From Thraustochytrium sp. TN22 (taxonomy: Eukaryota; Sar; Bigyra; Thraustochytrida; Thraustochytriidae), in assembly GCA_013306675.1 (NCBI GenBank), contig JABLUY010000001.1, positions 310,001-374,000 of the forward strand: 64,000 nucleotides of DNA, given 5' to 3'. The position numbers and the translations under genes were made by a program. Below, one piece after another: positions 1 through 10,900 of this stretch. Within the stretch, counting starts at the first letter, position 1; every line of letters begins with the position of its first letter. The notes below the pieces were generated by a model. The model saw only the letters and a list, made by a program, of their open reading frames with translations. It had not been told where the DNA came from and did no database searches.

Positions 1-99
1 GTGCGTACCAGTGCGGCCGCCGCTCGGTCTTGCGCTCGGTGGGCGACCAGGCTTCGCAGCGTGCGTGGGGAACTCGTGGCTCGTGGGGCCCAGCCCACC

Positions 100-675
100 A
101 TGGGCCGGCTGGCCGTGGACCAACTGGAGCTGCTCCTGACGTTGCGCGACGAGCGCCAAGAGCAGACGGCCCGCGCGTCGCGCCTGCGGGAACAGGTGCG
201 TGGGCGAGCTGGCTGACACGCCACGAAAGTGAGCGGCGAGGAGCCTCTGACGATGACGACGATGACGGCGACGTTGACGTTGACGGCCGCGGCGCGCGCA
301 GGAGCTCGAGGCGCAGGTCGCCACCCTGCGCGACGAGGTGGACGACCTTCGCGCGGAGAAGGCTGCGCTTGCAGAGGCGCTCGCATCGCGCGATGCGATG
401 CTGGAGAAACTGTTAGTTGCGTTGCTTAGGTCATGGTCGTGGCGACGGAGTTGCTGACGAAGGGCCATGCATGCGCTCTGCCGCTCAGGGAGCGCCGCTT
501 GCACGCAGAGACCGCCAAGTCTGGGGCCCTGCAAGGCGAATTGGAGCAGGAGAAGCAGACGCACACCGTGCTAGAGAAGAAGCTCGTTGTTGCGCAGCAG
601 TCCGAGGAGGAGAAACTTGCGGCCTTGCGGCTCCAGATTGCGCAAGACCAGTACATAGCGAAGCGCCTTCGCTAG
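100..675 (+). CDS. Small coiled-coil protein, three exons
   Basis: Three open segments join by splicing into a 130-residue protein. The start ATG at 100 lies in a strong context (CCACCATGG). Exon 1 is 100-195, intron 1 is 196-301 (GTGCGT to GCAG), exon 2 is 302-411, intron 2 is 412-488 (GTTAGT to CTCAG) and exon 3 is 489-675. The reading frame is kept across both junctions: phase 0, then a Leu codon split 2+1. Almost the whole product is heptad-like and rich in Glu, Lys, Leu, Arg and Gln (for example LEAQVATLRDEVDDLRAEK), so it should be a continuous coiled coil. No family is recognisable. It may be the 3' part of a longer gene that begins before the window, because the frame is also open back to base 1. 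The exon-intron structure is inferred from splice signals and frame. Confidence 0.6.
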
Positions 676-1003
676 TCGGGCAGTCCAATGCACGTGGCAA
701 AGGCATATGTACCTACCCCTTTTCCACCTCCTAAAATCGCCGGCCATGGATGTGGGTTTCAAGAATGTAACAGAAAAGTCGATTGGGGGGATTCTTTATC
801 TTAGGGTGGTAGGCTACCAAGTTAAGTTACGCTACAAAGAGAGGCTCTCGTGTGGCATCATCGTTGTTGTCACCGTCATCATCATCATCATCATCATCGT
901 CATCATCAGGAGAGCTGCTTACTTGCAATGGGCAGTATCCCGCGTCCCCCCCGACAAAGGGAGGCCCGGCTCACCCACCGCGAAAGCGGTGAAGAAGGGA
1001 GCC
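676..1003. other. Intergenic stretch with TCA microsatellite
   Basis: This stretch separates the coiled-coil gene from the convergent gene at 1004-4471. Apart from a TCA trinucleotide run at about 875-908, nothing gene-like is visible. Confidence 0.6.
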
Positions 1004-4000
1004 TCAGGACTCGTTGTCAGCGCAGACGGAAGAGCTCTGCGAGTACTTGTAGCTGACGGTAATGCCCTGCTGCGCGGCGCAGTAGGAGTCGGTGTGCGTG
1101 TCGACAGCGCAGGTGGAGGTGTCGAGCTCGCACTGCTGGAAGCGGATCTGGTTGGTGAAGAGCTCGGGGAAGTCGGTGGCGTCGATGTCGAGCGAGCCAC
1201 CGCAGGGCGGGAGGCTCATGGGCATGAAGAAGGCCTCGGTCCATTCGTCACCGTCGAGGTACTGGACGGAGACGCCCGGAGCACAGTCGCCGGCATCCTC
1301 CTTGGATCCATACTCGCTCGCCGAGGCGGCGCAGTAGCGGCTCTGGGAGGACGAGGTGATGCGGCCATCGCCGAGGTCAGCGACGACGGCGGCAAAGCCC
1401 TCGTTCTGCAGGCGGGAAATGCAGAAATCAACCCAGGTGTCGACAGACTGGGTCATCTCACGCAGGTTGGAGACGGCCTCGCAGTAGACGGTCTGCCAGT
1501 CGGCGAGCACCTTGTTCTTGTTGGAGCGGCCGGGCTTGATGGCCGCGAAGCACAGGTCGGCGTGGTCGGTCTGGTCCGTGTACACGTTGGCCTCATCGCA
1601 CCAGGACTGAACCTCGTCCTTGATCTCATCCTTCATGCACGAGGGCGAGGCAACGGCGCGGCAGAAGTCGACAATGCTCTCCGTGTTCTCCTGGCAGACG
1701 TCGCCGGCCTCGTTGATCGAGGCCATACCGGTGTCCATGGAGCCAGTCTCGCAGAAGCCGGAGATGCCACTGCTGTCGACGTTGGTGTCGATGAGCGACT
1801 CGATGTTCATGCGGTAGCCGCCGACGTCGCCGGTGGAGGAGGTGCGGCGCAGGCAGATGATACCGAGGAAAATGCCGCCGCTGGGGTCGCGCACGGTCCA
1901 CTTGAGCTCATTGGCGCGTGCCGTGGAGGAGTACCCGACGATGAGCTCGGAATCGAGGATGTCCGTGCCGTCGTCCGAGCTCCAGGCGGCGAACGGATCG
2001 TCGTCGAAGCAATGCGAGGCGTCGAGATGAAAGGTGTCCTCAAAGTTCTTGAGGTGCATGTGCGTGATGATGCTGCGCTCGCCGTTGGTGATGTTGATGG
2101 TGGTGGAGGCGGACTGGTACATGGTGAGCACGGCCTCGCCGGAGAGGCTCACGTTGGACTGGCAGGGCGAGCCGTAGGTGCCGATATCAGCGCCGATCTT
2201 GATCAGGTCGGCGATTTCGGCGTTGTAGACGCACTGGTTGCCAGCCTGATCGACCTGCGAGGTACAGACGCTCTCGGTGACCTTGCAGTTGGCGTTGCGG
2301 CCGTCGCAGTTGATCCACTTCGAGGTGGCACCGCTAAAGTCGGAGATGAAGGGGTCGCCCCAGGCAGCGCAAGAGCGGCAGCAGTCGAGGTCCTCGGTGT
2401 CGAGCTCGAGCTCGACGGTGAGCACACCGTTGCCGGCGCTGCTGACGAGACGGTCGCAGATCTCCGTCATGGAAGAATCCGTGGTGTCGCAGTAGGGCAC
2501 CTGGGTGAAGACCTCGCGGCAGGTGGAGGAGGAGTCGGAGGAGCCGTCGAGGCCGCCGGCAAGAATGGCATCGGTCTGGCAGCACGAGTTGCAGGTGGCA
2601 AGCTCCTGGGGCGACTCCGGCTCCGCGGAGCACACAGTCTGAGGGCTGTTCAGCGTGGAGGAGTCGTACGTGCACTGGTCCGAGTCGAAGCACTCGTTGC
2701 GCGAGATGACGTTGCACGAATCAGAGAAGGTGAGGCTGACCGAGAAGCCGACCGTGGGGGCGCAGGCCGTCTCCTCGAGGCAACTGGCGTCGAGGGAGCA
2801 CTGGCGAAAGCGCACGGGGTAAGCAAAGAGGCCAGGGTACTCATCGCCGGAGACGACAATCGAATTGTCGCAGGGCGGGAAGTCGCTGGGCACGAAAAAG
2901 GCCTGCTCCCAGACACCATCGCTGACCTCGTACTCGACGGCAACGCCGAGCGCGCAGGTCGTGGAATTGTCCAGGACCGAGTACTCGGAGACGGAAGAGG
3001 CGCAGGTGGCCGAGGAGGACGAGGAGGAGGACGAGCTCGAATCCGTCGAGGCGGAGTTGAGCCCGTTGGAGTTGCCCGAGGCGAGGAAGTTGGTCCAGCC
3101 AAACTGCGCAACCATGCTGACGCACTCGTCCACGTCATCGACGAGGTTGAGCTGGCAGAGGTAGCGCGCCCAGCGCTCGCCGCGCTCCTTGACGGAGCCA
3201 TCCTCGAGGAGCATCTCGACGCAGAGGTCGCGATCGCCCGCGAGATCGGTGTTGGTAATGTCGGCGTTGGCGCACCAGTCGGCGATGTAGTCATCGAGGT
3301 CGTACGGGGAGCACTCAACGGCGAGCATCTCCTTGCAGGTGGCGAGGAGGCCCGGCAGGTTGCGCGAGAGGCACTTCATCTGAAACTCAAAGTCGGCCTC
3401 GCCACCGTCCTCCCAGGAGTTGTACTTGGAGGTGGCCAGGCCGCGGTCAATGACGTTGTCGACGCAGAAGCCACCCTCATCGTCGACCTCGGTGGAGTTG
3501 TCAAGGCTGTAGAGGCGCTTGATGTCGAGGCGCGAGCGGTTGGTTCCGGGCGGGCGCGTGCAGGTGATCTCGACGCGGGTGGTGTCGATGGAATCGGCGA
3601 CGCTCCAGAGGATCTCGACGTCGTTGGGCAGGCTGACGCTCCACGAGTCCGGCATGGAGGCGCCGGAGCTCATGGTCCAGGCCGCCGCGGCGGCGCTGAA
3701 GTCGTCAGGCGAGTCGCGCGGGTCATGCTCGAAGCAGGCGTCCGAGTTGAGCGTGTAGGTGCTGTCGCCCTCGGCCATGACAAGGTCCGTGATGATGCCG
3801 CGCTCGCCGAGCGTCAGGTTGACGACGAGGTCGCCGCGGCTGTACATGGTCATGGACGGGTGGCCGGACTTCTCCCAGTCCACCTGGCACGGGCTGCCGG
3901 AGATGTCCCAGCCCAAGTAGGAAGGGTCCTTCTTGAGCCACTGGCAGCGGTTGCCCATGTGGTCGCGCTGCTTACGGCACGGGGAGCGGCCCATCTTGCA

Positions 4001-4471
4001 GTTGCTGCGGCGGCGGCCGTCGCAGAGCACCCAGGAGCGCCGCGTGCCGTCGAAAGACTGGCAGTCCGGGTCGCCTACACACTTGCACGAGCGGCAGCAG
4101 GTGTCGGAGGAGTCCGCGGTGGCCATGGCCAGCGTGATGAGCATGTTGTCCGAGGCGTCCGGCGTGCAGTCGTCCTCGGGGGAGCAGAAAGCCTGCGAGG
4201 TGACGACCTCGCGGCACATCTCCTCCTCGGCCTGGGCCTCGGCCTCCGCGCCCACAATGAGCCCCGCGCCGTAGGACTCGACGCCGCAGCACGTGTCGAA
4301 GCTCGTCGCGACCGTCGTCATGTTCGACACGGAGCACTTGATGTTGTTCTGAAACAGCGTGGTGCTGGCGCCCGTGCCGCACGAGGCCGCCGCGGCCTCC
4401 GTCGCGCCATGCTCGCCGAGCGCCACCGCGAGGACCACCGCCAGCACCGCGAGCGCGCCGCGGGCCGCCAT
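1004..4471 (-). CDS. Secreted Cys-rich protein with two VWD-like modules (array copy 1)
   Basis: The product is 1155 residues. The frame is open upstream, but ATG 4471 is chosen because it begins a clear signal peptide (MAARGALAVLAVVLAVALG) and lies in AAGATGG context. The protein is an internal duplication of two modules of about 550 residues. Each has a CCRSC motif followed by a GDP..xSFDG/WGDPF segment (near residues 135 and 704) and a W(V/I)xCDGR motif, then SPCQ...MTMY and a conserved GER(G/S)II strand, helical Cys-rich stretches, and an FF(V/M)P...PPC motif near 525 and 1085. The GDP-x-x-x-FDG core resembles the start of von Willebrand factor D domains, which act in extracellular adhesion or gel-forming proteins. 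There is no C-terminal membrane helix, so a soluble secreted or wall-associated product is likely. A Ser-rich run lies near the middle. This copy is the most divergent of the array. Confidence 0.8.
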   Translation of the reverse strand: MAARGALAVLAVVLAVALGEHGATEAAAASCGTGASTTLFQNNIKCSVSNMTTVATSFDTCCGVESYGAGLIVGAEAEAQAEEEMCREVVTSQAFCSPEDDCTPDASDNMLITLAMATADSSDTCCRSCKCVGDPDCQSFDGTRRSWVLCDGRRRSNCKMGRSPCRKQRDHMGNRCQWLKKDPSYLGWDISGSPCQVDWEKSGHPSMTMYSRGDLVVNLTLGERGIITDLVMAEGDSTYTLNSDACFEHDPRDSPDDFSAAAAAWTMSSGASMPDSWSVSLPNDVEILWSVADSIDTTRVEITCTRPPGTNRSRLDIKRLYSLDNSTEVDDEGGFCVDNVIDRGLATSKYNSWEDGGEADFEFQMKCLSRNLPGLLATCKEMLAVECSPYDLDDYIADWCANADITNTDLAGDRDLCVEMLLEDGSVKERGERWARYLCQLNLVDDVDECVSMVAQFGWTNFLASGNSNGLNSASTDSSSSSSSSSSATCASSVSEYSVLDNSTTCALGVAVEYEVSDGVWEQAFFVPSDFPPCDNSIVVSGDEYPGLFAYPVRFRQCSLDASCLEETACAPTVGFSVSLTFSDSCNVISRNECFDSDQCTYDSSTLNSPQTVCSAEPESPQELATCNSCCQTDAILAGGLDGSSDSSSTCREVFTQVPYCDTTDSSMTEICDRLVSSAGNGVLTVELELDTEDLDCCRSCAAWGDPFISDFSGATSKWINCDGRNANCKVTESVCTSQVDQAGNQCVYNAEIADLIKIGADIGTYGSPCQSNVSLSGEAVLTMYQSASTTINITNGERSIITHMHLKNFEDTFHLDASHCFDDDPFAAWSSDDGTDILDSELIVGYSSTARANELKWTVRDPSGGIFLGIICLRRTSSTGDVGGYRMNIESLIDTNVDSSGISGFCETGSMDTGMASINEAGDVCQENTESIVDFCRAVASPSCMKDEIKDEVQSWCDEANVYTDQTDHADLCFAAIKPGRSNKNKVLADWQTVYCEAVSNLREMTQSVDTWVDFCISRLQNEGFAAVVADLGDGRITSSSQSRYCAASASEYGSKEDAGDCAPGVSVQYLDGDEWTEAFFMPMSLPPCGGSLDIDATDFPELFTNQIRFQQCELDTSTCAVDTHTDSYCAAQQGITVSYKYSQSSSVCADNES

Positions 4472-5263
4472 CTTGGCCGCCGACCTCTTAGGAGAGGCGC
4501 CGCCCGACACGGCCGAATGCGATTTTACTGCGCCGCCTGCAGCGCACTGCAGCCAGGCCAGCAGGCCAGGGCCGCTGGCCAGCGCGCGCACGCGACCGTA
4601 CTTCGGACGGAACGGAGGAGAGTAGCCCGGCCGGCGTGGTGTGCTCGCGGAAGCCACTCGAAGGCGAGCAGCCTGTCTGCTCTTCCTGCACGCTGCGCTG
4701 CGCTCCTGCGCTCGCCACGCGATCCCTGCGCGCAACTCCGAGGCGGCGCCGCGCCGCGGGCCGTGGCCGTGGCCGTGACGCTCGCTTTTCTCTCTCGCGC
4801 TCCGTCCGAGTCCAGGCGCGCGCGCGCGCGTCCTGGCTACGCCGCGCGAGCCGAGCCGAGTTTCGAAATTTCGAATTTGCTGCCAGCCGTCACCGGCAGC
4901 GCCTCGCCCCAGCTCGCGCGCCTGGCTGGCCTCGGCCGTCACGGCCTCGCCAGCCTGGGCGCGGCGGCGCGCGCGTCGAGCGAGCGCGAGCGGTCTCCAA
5001 GGAGACGGCCTGGCCTGCCTGCAGTGGCTCGGGCAGCCTGAGTCCGAGTCGGTCGCGTGCGAGCGTGCGTGCGAGTCAACCAGGCCGAAGCCCAGGCTGG
5101 CTAGCTAGCTACTAGTAGTGCCGACGGGACGAGGCGGGAAGCGCAGCGCCACGCCCGGGACCTCGCGCAGCTCGAGCCGCGGACCGCGCGCCGCGTGCGC
5201 GGGGCGCGAGGAAGCTTCGCGCCGCGCCGCCGCGGCCGCGCCCGGCGCGCCGCGCCAGCAGCT

Positions 5264-5303
<40 letters not shown>

Positions 5304-7087
5304 AGATGGCGGCGGCGATGAAGATGGCAGATGCGATGCTCAGGCTCGCGCGCGCTCGCTGTCTCCTGGCCGCCGCGGCTGGACAGCGGCACGGCCGGCC
5401 GGCCGGCCTCCGCCGGCGCCGGGCTCGACAGCGAGGTGAGCGAGGGAGCAACGCAGGCGGCCGGCTCGCGCGGCCAGGCGCGCGAGAGAAAGGAAAGCGC
5501 GAGCGAAGAGAAGAGCGAGCTCGCGGCGCGGCGCCCAAGGCACACGCCTGCCAGGCTTGCCTGCTGCCGCTTGCTTGACGGGGAACTCGGATCCTTCTTC
5601 TCCCGCGCCTCAGGTGACTTGCTCAGCTCCCGCCGCCGCCGCCGGGCTAGCAGCAAGCTGGCCAGCAAGCGGAGCGCGACGCGGCTGGGAAGTTGGCCGC
5701 GCTCCTCCTGGAGTCCGCCGTCCACTGCGTCCATTGGCCATGGTGGCTGCCAGCTAGCTTGCTTCGGCGCGCTTCCATCACGGGCGGCCCCGCAGGCAGG
5801 CTGGCGGCCATGGCATGGCAGGACTCGGAGGGGCGGGCCGCCATCCTGCCGCCTCTCGCACAGGTCAAGTGGCCGGAAAGGGCGACATGAGCTGAGGTGG
5901 GCTGGCACAGGCCCTGTCAGGCCGCAAGCGCTGCCAGCAGCCAGGCTCCTCGCCGCGACCGCTGGCTTCTCGCGTTGAGCGTGCTGGACTGGACACGGCG
6001 AGCCTTGCGGGCTGCCAGTGCCAGGGAGAAAGAAAGCGCGCTCGCTCTTAACTGTTGCGAAGCTCAGAGTGACGCAACGGGCTGGCGAGGCTGGCTGGCG
6101 GCGGCTGACCGTGACGGCCTCGCTGACGGGTGGGCTGGACGTAGGAATCAGTCGTTATCACGGCGCCTCCGCTGAGGCTTGACATGACGACACTCATCAT
6201 TCATCGACAGTGAGGGACGCTCTCTTTCTTCCTGCCGAGGAGCGAAGCGGACGGGAAATTGAATCGAATCGACTTGATTGGATGCGCGGCTGCATGCATT
6301 CCCTTGCGTGCTTTGCTTGCGTGAGTGGCGCTCCATGCTGTTCGCTGCACGTATTTTGCCGCAACCGACGAGTTTTGCCGCTACCGAGTCCCGACGCTCT
6401 GCGCTGCATGATGGCAAGCTCAGCGCTCTGTGCCCCACCACATTGACGCTCTTGGCTGTCAAGTGCCGCTAGTGGCCGCCAGCGCCTTCCGGCGGGCCCT
6501 TGAAGGCCCCGACTCGGACCCCCTCTGCAGCGCGGCGGGTGAGCGTCGTCCCGTCAGGACGGCCTGACATGTCACGGTGAGCGCGCTTGCCGTGCCAGAG
6601 GGCCGCCTCGCGCGCCTTGCCGAATAGCGAGGCCGCGAGCGCGCTTGGCCTTTGCGCGGTGAACTCCGGCCACTGGCAGTGACGTGCTCCTTCCCACATT
6701 CACCAACGGGCCTCCATGTTCTCTGCCCTTGAGAAATCCACCATCCAATCCGCGGCCGGCCGCGTTAGCTGTGCCTGGCCGCGGCTCCGCGGCTGGCTCG
6801 CTCTATCGACAATCCGGCGGACCCGGCCGTATCCGCGACCGCCGACGCCGCGCCGCCGCGCGGCCTTCATGGCACCAGCCAGATGCACCTGCGCCGGCTG
6901 CCCGAAGTGATCGAGTGATCGAGTCGGCTTGTCGGCACCGTGTCCCGGACATGGCCGAGAAGAGCGAAAAGCGAGCCAAGGCGCGGACCAGGCGAGCTGG
7001 CGAAGTGAGAGCGAGCGGGCGCGAGCGAGCGTGCGAGCGTGCGAGCGAGGGAATACAGTCACAGGACAGGGAAACGGCGCGCGAGCG

Positions 7088-7590
7088 GCCGTGAGCATGC
7101 CGCACGGACACGAATGCGAGCCAGAATAGAATCTCTCGGAGCATGCCGGTCTTGGGACAAAATCAATCCCTCGCTCGCACATTTCAATGGTCGGCGATAA
7201 ATCAACAACGGTGGCCACACGGAGGTGGTAAGTCGCGGCCGCGCGAGAACGCGCGCGCCGTGAGCATGCCGCACGGACACGAACGCGAGCCAGAATAGAA
7301 TCTCTCGGAGCATGCCGGTCGTGGGACAAAATCAATCCCTCGCTCGCACATTTCAATGGTCGGCGACCACACGGAGGTGGTAAGTCGCGGCCGCGCGAGA
7401 ACGCGCGCGCCGTGAGCATGCCGCACGGACACGAACGCGAGCCAGAATCTCCGGGAGCATGCCGGTCGTCGGACAAAATCAGTCCCTCGCTCGCACATTT
7501 CAATGGCCGGCGATAGATCAACAACGGTGGCCGCATGGAGGCAGTCGCTGGTGGTAAGCCGCGGTTGCGCGAAAACGCGCGCGGCCTGCG
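7088..7590. repeat. Three tandem units of about 150-180 bp
   Basis: Three direct copies begin at about 7088, 7258 and 7410. Each contains GTGAGCATGCCGCACGGACA, then CGGAGCATGCCGGTC or a close variant, GGACAAAATCA, CTCGCTCGCACATTTCAATG and an arginine-codon-like GCGGCCGCGCGAGAACGCG segment. The units differ by small indels; for example, the middle one lacks about 18 bp around ATCAACAACGG. They lie about 0.3-0.8 kb beyond the stop codon of copy 2. Confidence 0.85.
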
Positions 7591-7649
7591 GACAGGCCGT
7601 ACGACAACGGAGCCACGACGCGAAGGCCTCAGATGGCTGGTCGCTCGTT

Positions 7650-7745
7650 TTTGCCTTGGCGCTCTTTTTTTGCCTTGGCGCTCTTCTTTTGCCTTGGCGA
7701 TCTTTTGTTGCTTTGGCGCTCTTTTCTTGCCTTGACGCTCTTTGT
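7650..7745. repeat. Short tandem repeat, about 17-18 bp unit
   Basis: About six imperfect copies of TTTGCCTTGGCGCTCTT lie in a row, about 160 bp beyond the stop of copy 2 of the VWD-like family. Confidence 0.8.
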
Positions 7746-7904
7746 TTGCATTCACAGCACATCGTCATCATCAAAAATCATCAGGTGAATAGGTAGGTTA
7801 CCACGCACCGCATTGCTTGCGTGCCAATTTTTTTCTTGCCTTGAGCCCTTGCCTTGTTTTTCCATTTTTTGGTTTGGTCAGCTCTCGTTGTTCTTCAGGG
7901 TTAG

Positions 7905-10900
7905 TTAGGCGCAGATCGAGGAGGCGTACGTGTAGGCGTACGAGATGGAAAAGCCCTGGCGAGCGGTGCAGTAGAGGTCCTCGTGCTGCGCGACAGGGCA
8001 GGCGGTGGTGTCGGGCTCACACTGGATGAAGCGGATGGGGCTGGTGAAGAGGTCAGGGAAGTCAGTCGCCTTCACGTCGAGCTCGCCGCCGCACGGCGGG
8101 AGGGTCTGGGGCATGAAGAAGGCCTCGACCCAGGTGTCGGTGGCGATATCGGCGAGGTACTGCACGCTAACTCCGGGCATGCAGGCGTCAGAGTCGGCCT
8201 TGGCGCCGTAGGCGGTGGCATCGTCAATGCAGTATACGTGGTCGGCGGAGGCGGCGCTGCCGGTGCCGTAGGTGCCAACGTAGGAGTCGAAGCCCTCGTT
8301 CTGCAGACCGGACACACAGAGCGAAATCCACATGTCCATGGAGGTGGACGGGTCGCGGTGGGAAGAGACGGCCTGGCAGTACATCTCCTGCCACTTGATG
8401 AGGATGTCGTTGTCCTTCTTCTTGCCGCGAGCCGGCTTGATGTAGTCGTAGCAGTCCTGGCCCGGGCTGGAGCTGCCGAAGAAGAGGTTGGCGGCCGAGT
8501 CGCACCAGACCTCGACGGACTGCTTGATGGCGTCGCGCTGGCACGAGGGGTGGCTAACGGCTTGGCAGAATTGCACGAGGTCCTCGACGTTCTCCTGGCA
8601 CTTGTCGCCGGCTGGGTTAACGGAAGCCTCACCCGTCTCCATGACACCAGACTCGCAGAAGCCGGTGATGCCCTCGCGGTCGACGTGCGTGTCGATGAGC
8701 GCCTCGACGTTCATGCGGTAGCCGCCAACAAAGCCGCTGGACGAGACCTTGCGGAGGCAGTTGACGCTGAGGAAGACGTCCGTCTCGACGTGGGTGATGC
8801 TCCAGCGCATTTCGTTCGGGTAATCCGCGTTGTAGGACGGGTTCACGAAAAGCTCATCGTCAAACTCGCCCGCCTCGCGACCGCTGGTCGTGCTCCAGGC
8901 AGAAAACGGGTCCGAGTTGAAGCAGTCCGCGGCGGTGAGCGTGTAGGTGTCGTCGGCACTGGCGAGGATGAGGTGCGTGATGACGCTGCGCTCGCCGTTG
9001 GTGATGTTGACCTGGAGGTCCTCGGTCTCGTACATGGTGAGGACGGCCTCGCCCGAGAGGCTCGCGTCCGACTGGCACGGCGAGCCGTAGGCGCCAATGT
9101 CCGAGGGCGTGCCGCCGATGAGGTCGGCGATGTCCTGGTTCCAAACGCACTGGTTGCCGGCGTGGTCGACCTGGGAGGTGCAGACGGACTCGCTCATGCC
9201 GCACTTCTTGGTGCGGCCGTCGCAGTTGATCCACTTGCTCTGCTCGCCGTCAAACGACGAGATGATGGGGTCGCCCCAGGCGGCGCAGCTCCGGCAGCAG
9301 GGCAGCTCCGTCTCGTTGGCGGTAATCTGCAGCGTGAGCACGCCCTCGCCCTCGGAGCCGAGAAGCGCATCGCAGACGTCGGGCGTAGCATCGGCATCGC
9401 AGAAGGGCAGCTGTGTGCGCAGCTCGCGGCAGCGCTCCTCCCCCTCCTCGCCCGTCGAGGTCTCGTCGCCGCTCGCAAGCAGCGTCTCGGGCACGCAGCA
9501 CGAGTCGCACGAGCCAATCTCCATGAGAGACTCGGGCACCTCCGCGCAGACCTGCTGCGGCGAAGTGGCAGTTTCGCTGTTGTGCGCGCACTGCTCGTCG
9601 AAGCAGACATTGTCCTCCACATTGCACGCCTGCGAGGAGAAGGCAACGCTGACCGTGAAGCCGGCCGTGGGCGCGCAGCCCGTCTCGGTGAGGCAGCTGG
9701 CGTCGAGCGAGCACTGACGGAAGCGGACGGTGCCCAAAAAGAGCTCCGGGTGCGTGTCGCCGTAGACCACGAGCTCGTTGTCGCAGGGAGGCATGTCGGC
9801 CGGGATGAAAAACGCCTGCGTCCAGTCGTCGTCGCCGATCTTGTACTCCACGAAGACGCCGAGCGCGCAGCTGGCGTCGTCCTCGTCCAGGGTCGTGTAG
9901 ACCGAAGCGTTGGCGCCGCAGCTGTTGACGGCGTTGCCGGCCTCGACGAGACCGTCCGAGTAGTACTGAAGGAACTCGGCCCAGCCAAACTGCGCGACAA
10001 GCGCCTTGCAGGCCTCGACGTCGTCGACGTGGTTGAGCTGGCACAGGTAGGTCACCCAGCGCTCCGCGCGGTCCTCGGAGCTGCCCGAGGTGAGCTGCGT
10101 GATGCACTCGTCGACGTCGCCAGCAAGGTCCGTGTTGGTGATGTCGGCTTCCTCGCACCAGGACTTGATCATGCTGTTGAGGTTCTGCTGGCGGCACTCG
10201 AGGCCCATGATGGCCTTGCAGGTGGACAGCACGGCGGGCAGGTTCTTCTGCAGGCACTTGAGCTGGAAGGCCCAGTCGTCCTCGCTCGAGGCGTGCTTGA
10301 CGCTGGCCAGGCCACGGTCGATGGTCGAGGTGGAGCAAAAGCCCGTCTCCTCGGCGCTCGCCTCGCTCACCGAGTAGAGGCGCTCAATGTCGATGCGGGG
10401 CAGGTCGAGCGCGGACCGCGTGCACGTGGCCTCCATGATGACATCCGTCATGGCATCGTTGATGCGCCACTTGATCTCCACGCTGTTGGGCGTGCTCACG
10501 CTCCACGAGGTCGGGAGCGCGCCGCCCGAGGTGGTCCAGGCAGCCGCCGCCACGGAAAAGTCGCTCGGGTCGCCGCGCGGGTCGTTGGCGAAGCACGACT
10601 GCGCCGTCATCGAGTAGGTGCCGAGCGTCTCGGCGTCCGTGACCACAATCTCCTCGATGATGCCGCGCTCGCCCAGCGTCAGGTTCACCTCGAAGCCGCC
10701 ACGCGCGTACATGGTCATGGTCGGGTGGCCCGACTTGGCCCAGTCCGGCTGGCATGGGCTGCCCGAGGTCTCCCAGTCCTCCCACCACTCCTCGTTCTTG
10801 GACCACACGCAGTTATTGCCCATGTGGTCAAGCTGGTTCTCGCACACCTTCTTGCCCATCTTGCAGTTCTTCTCCTTGCGGCCGTCGCAGAGCACCCAGG

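Larger units (their letters stand above)
4472..7904. other. Gene-poor GC-rich spacer 1 of the array
   Basis: The spacer lies between copies 1 and 2 of the VWD-like family. It is rich in simple sequence, including a GGC run near 5263-5301 and TAGC repeats near 5100. At 7.1-7.75 kb it contains the tandem repeats listed separately. Open frames here are low-complexity Ala/Arg-rich translations without domain features, and I do not call any as genes. Confidence 0.5.

Noticed and set aside
707-5041. A 1444-codon plus-strand open frame
   Set aside because: It is the antisense shadow of array copy 1. Codon bias in the GC-rich secreted gene keeps the opposite strand open. The same applies to the plus-strand frame at 7983-11444.
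6700-7755. A 351-codon minus-strand frame
   Set aside because: It mostly translates the tandem units at 7.1-7.75 kb, with repeated CPCGML and CASEGLILS blocks that follow the DNA repeat. No protein-level constraint is visible.
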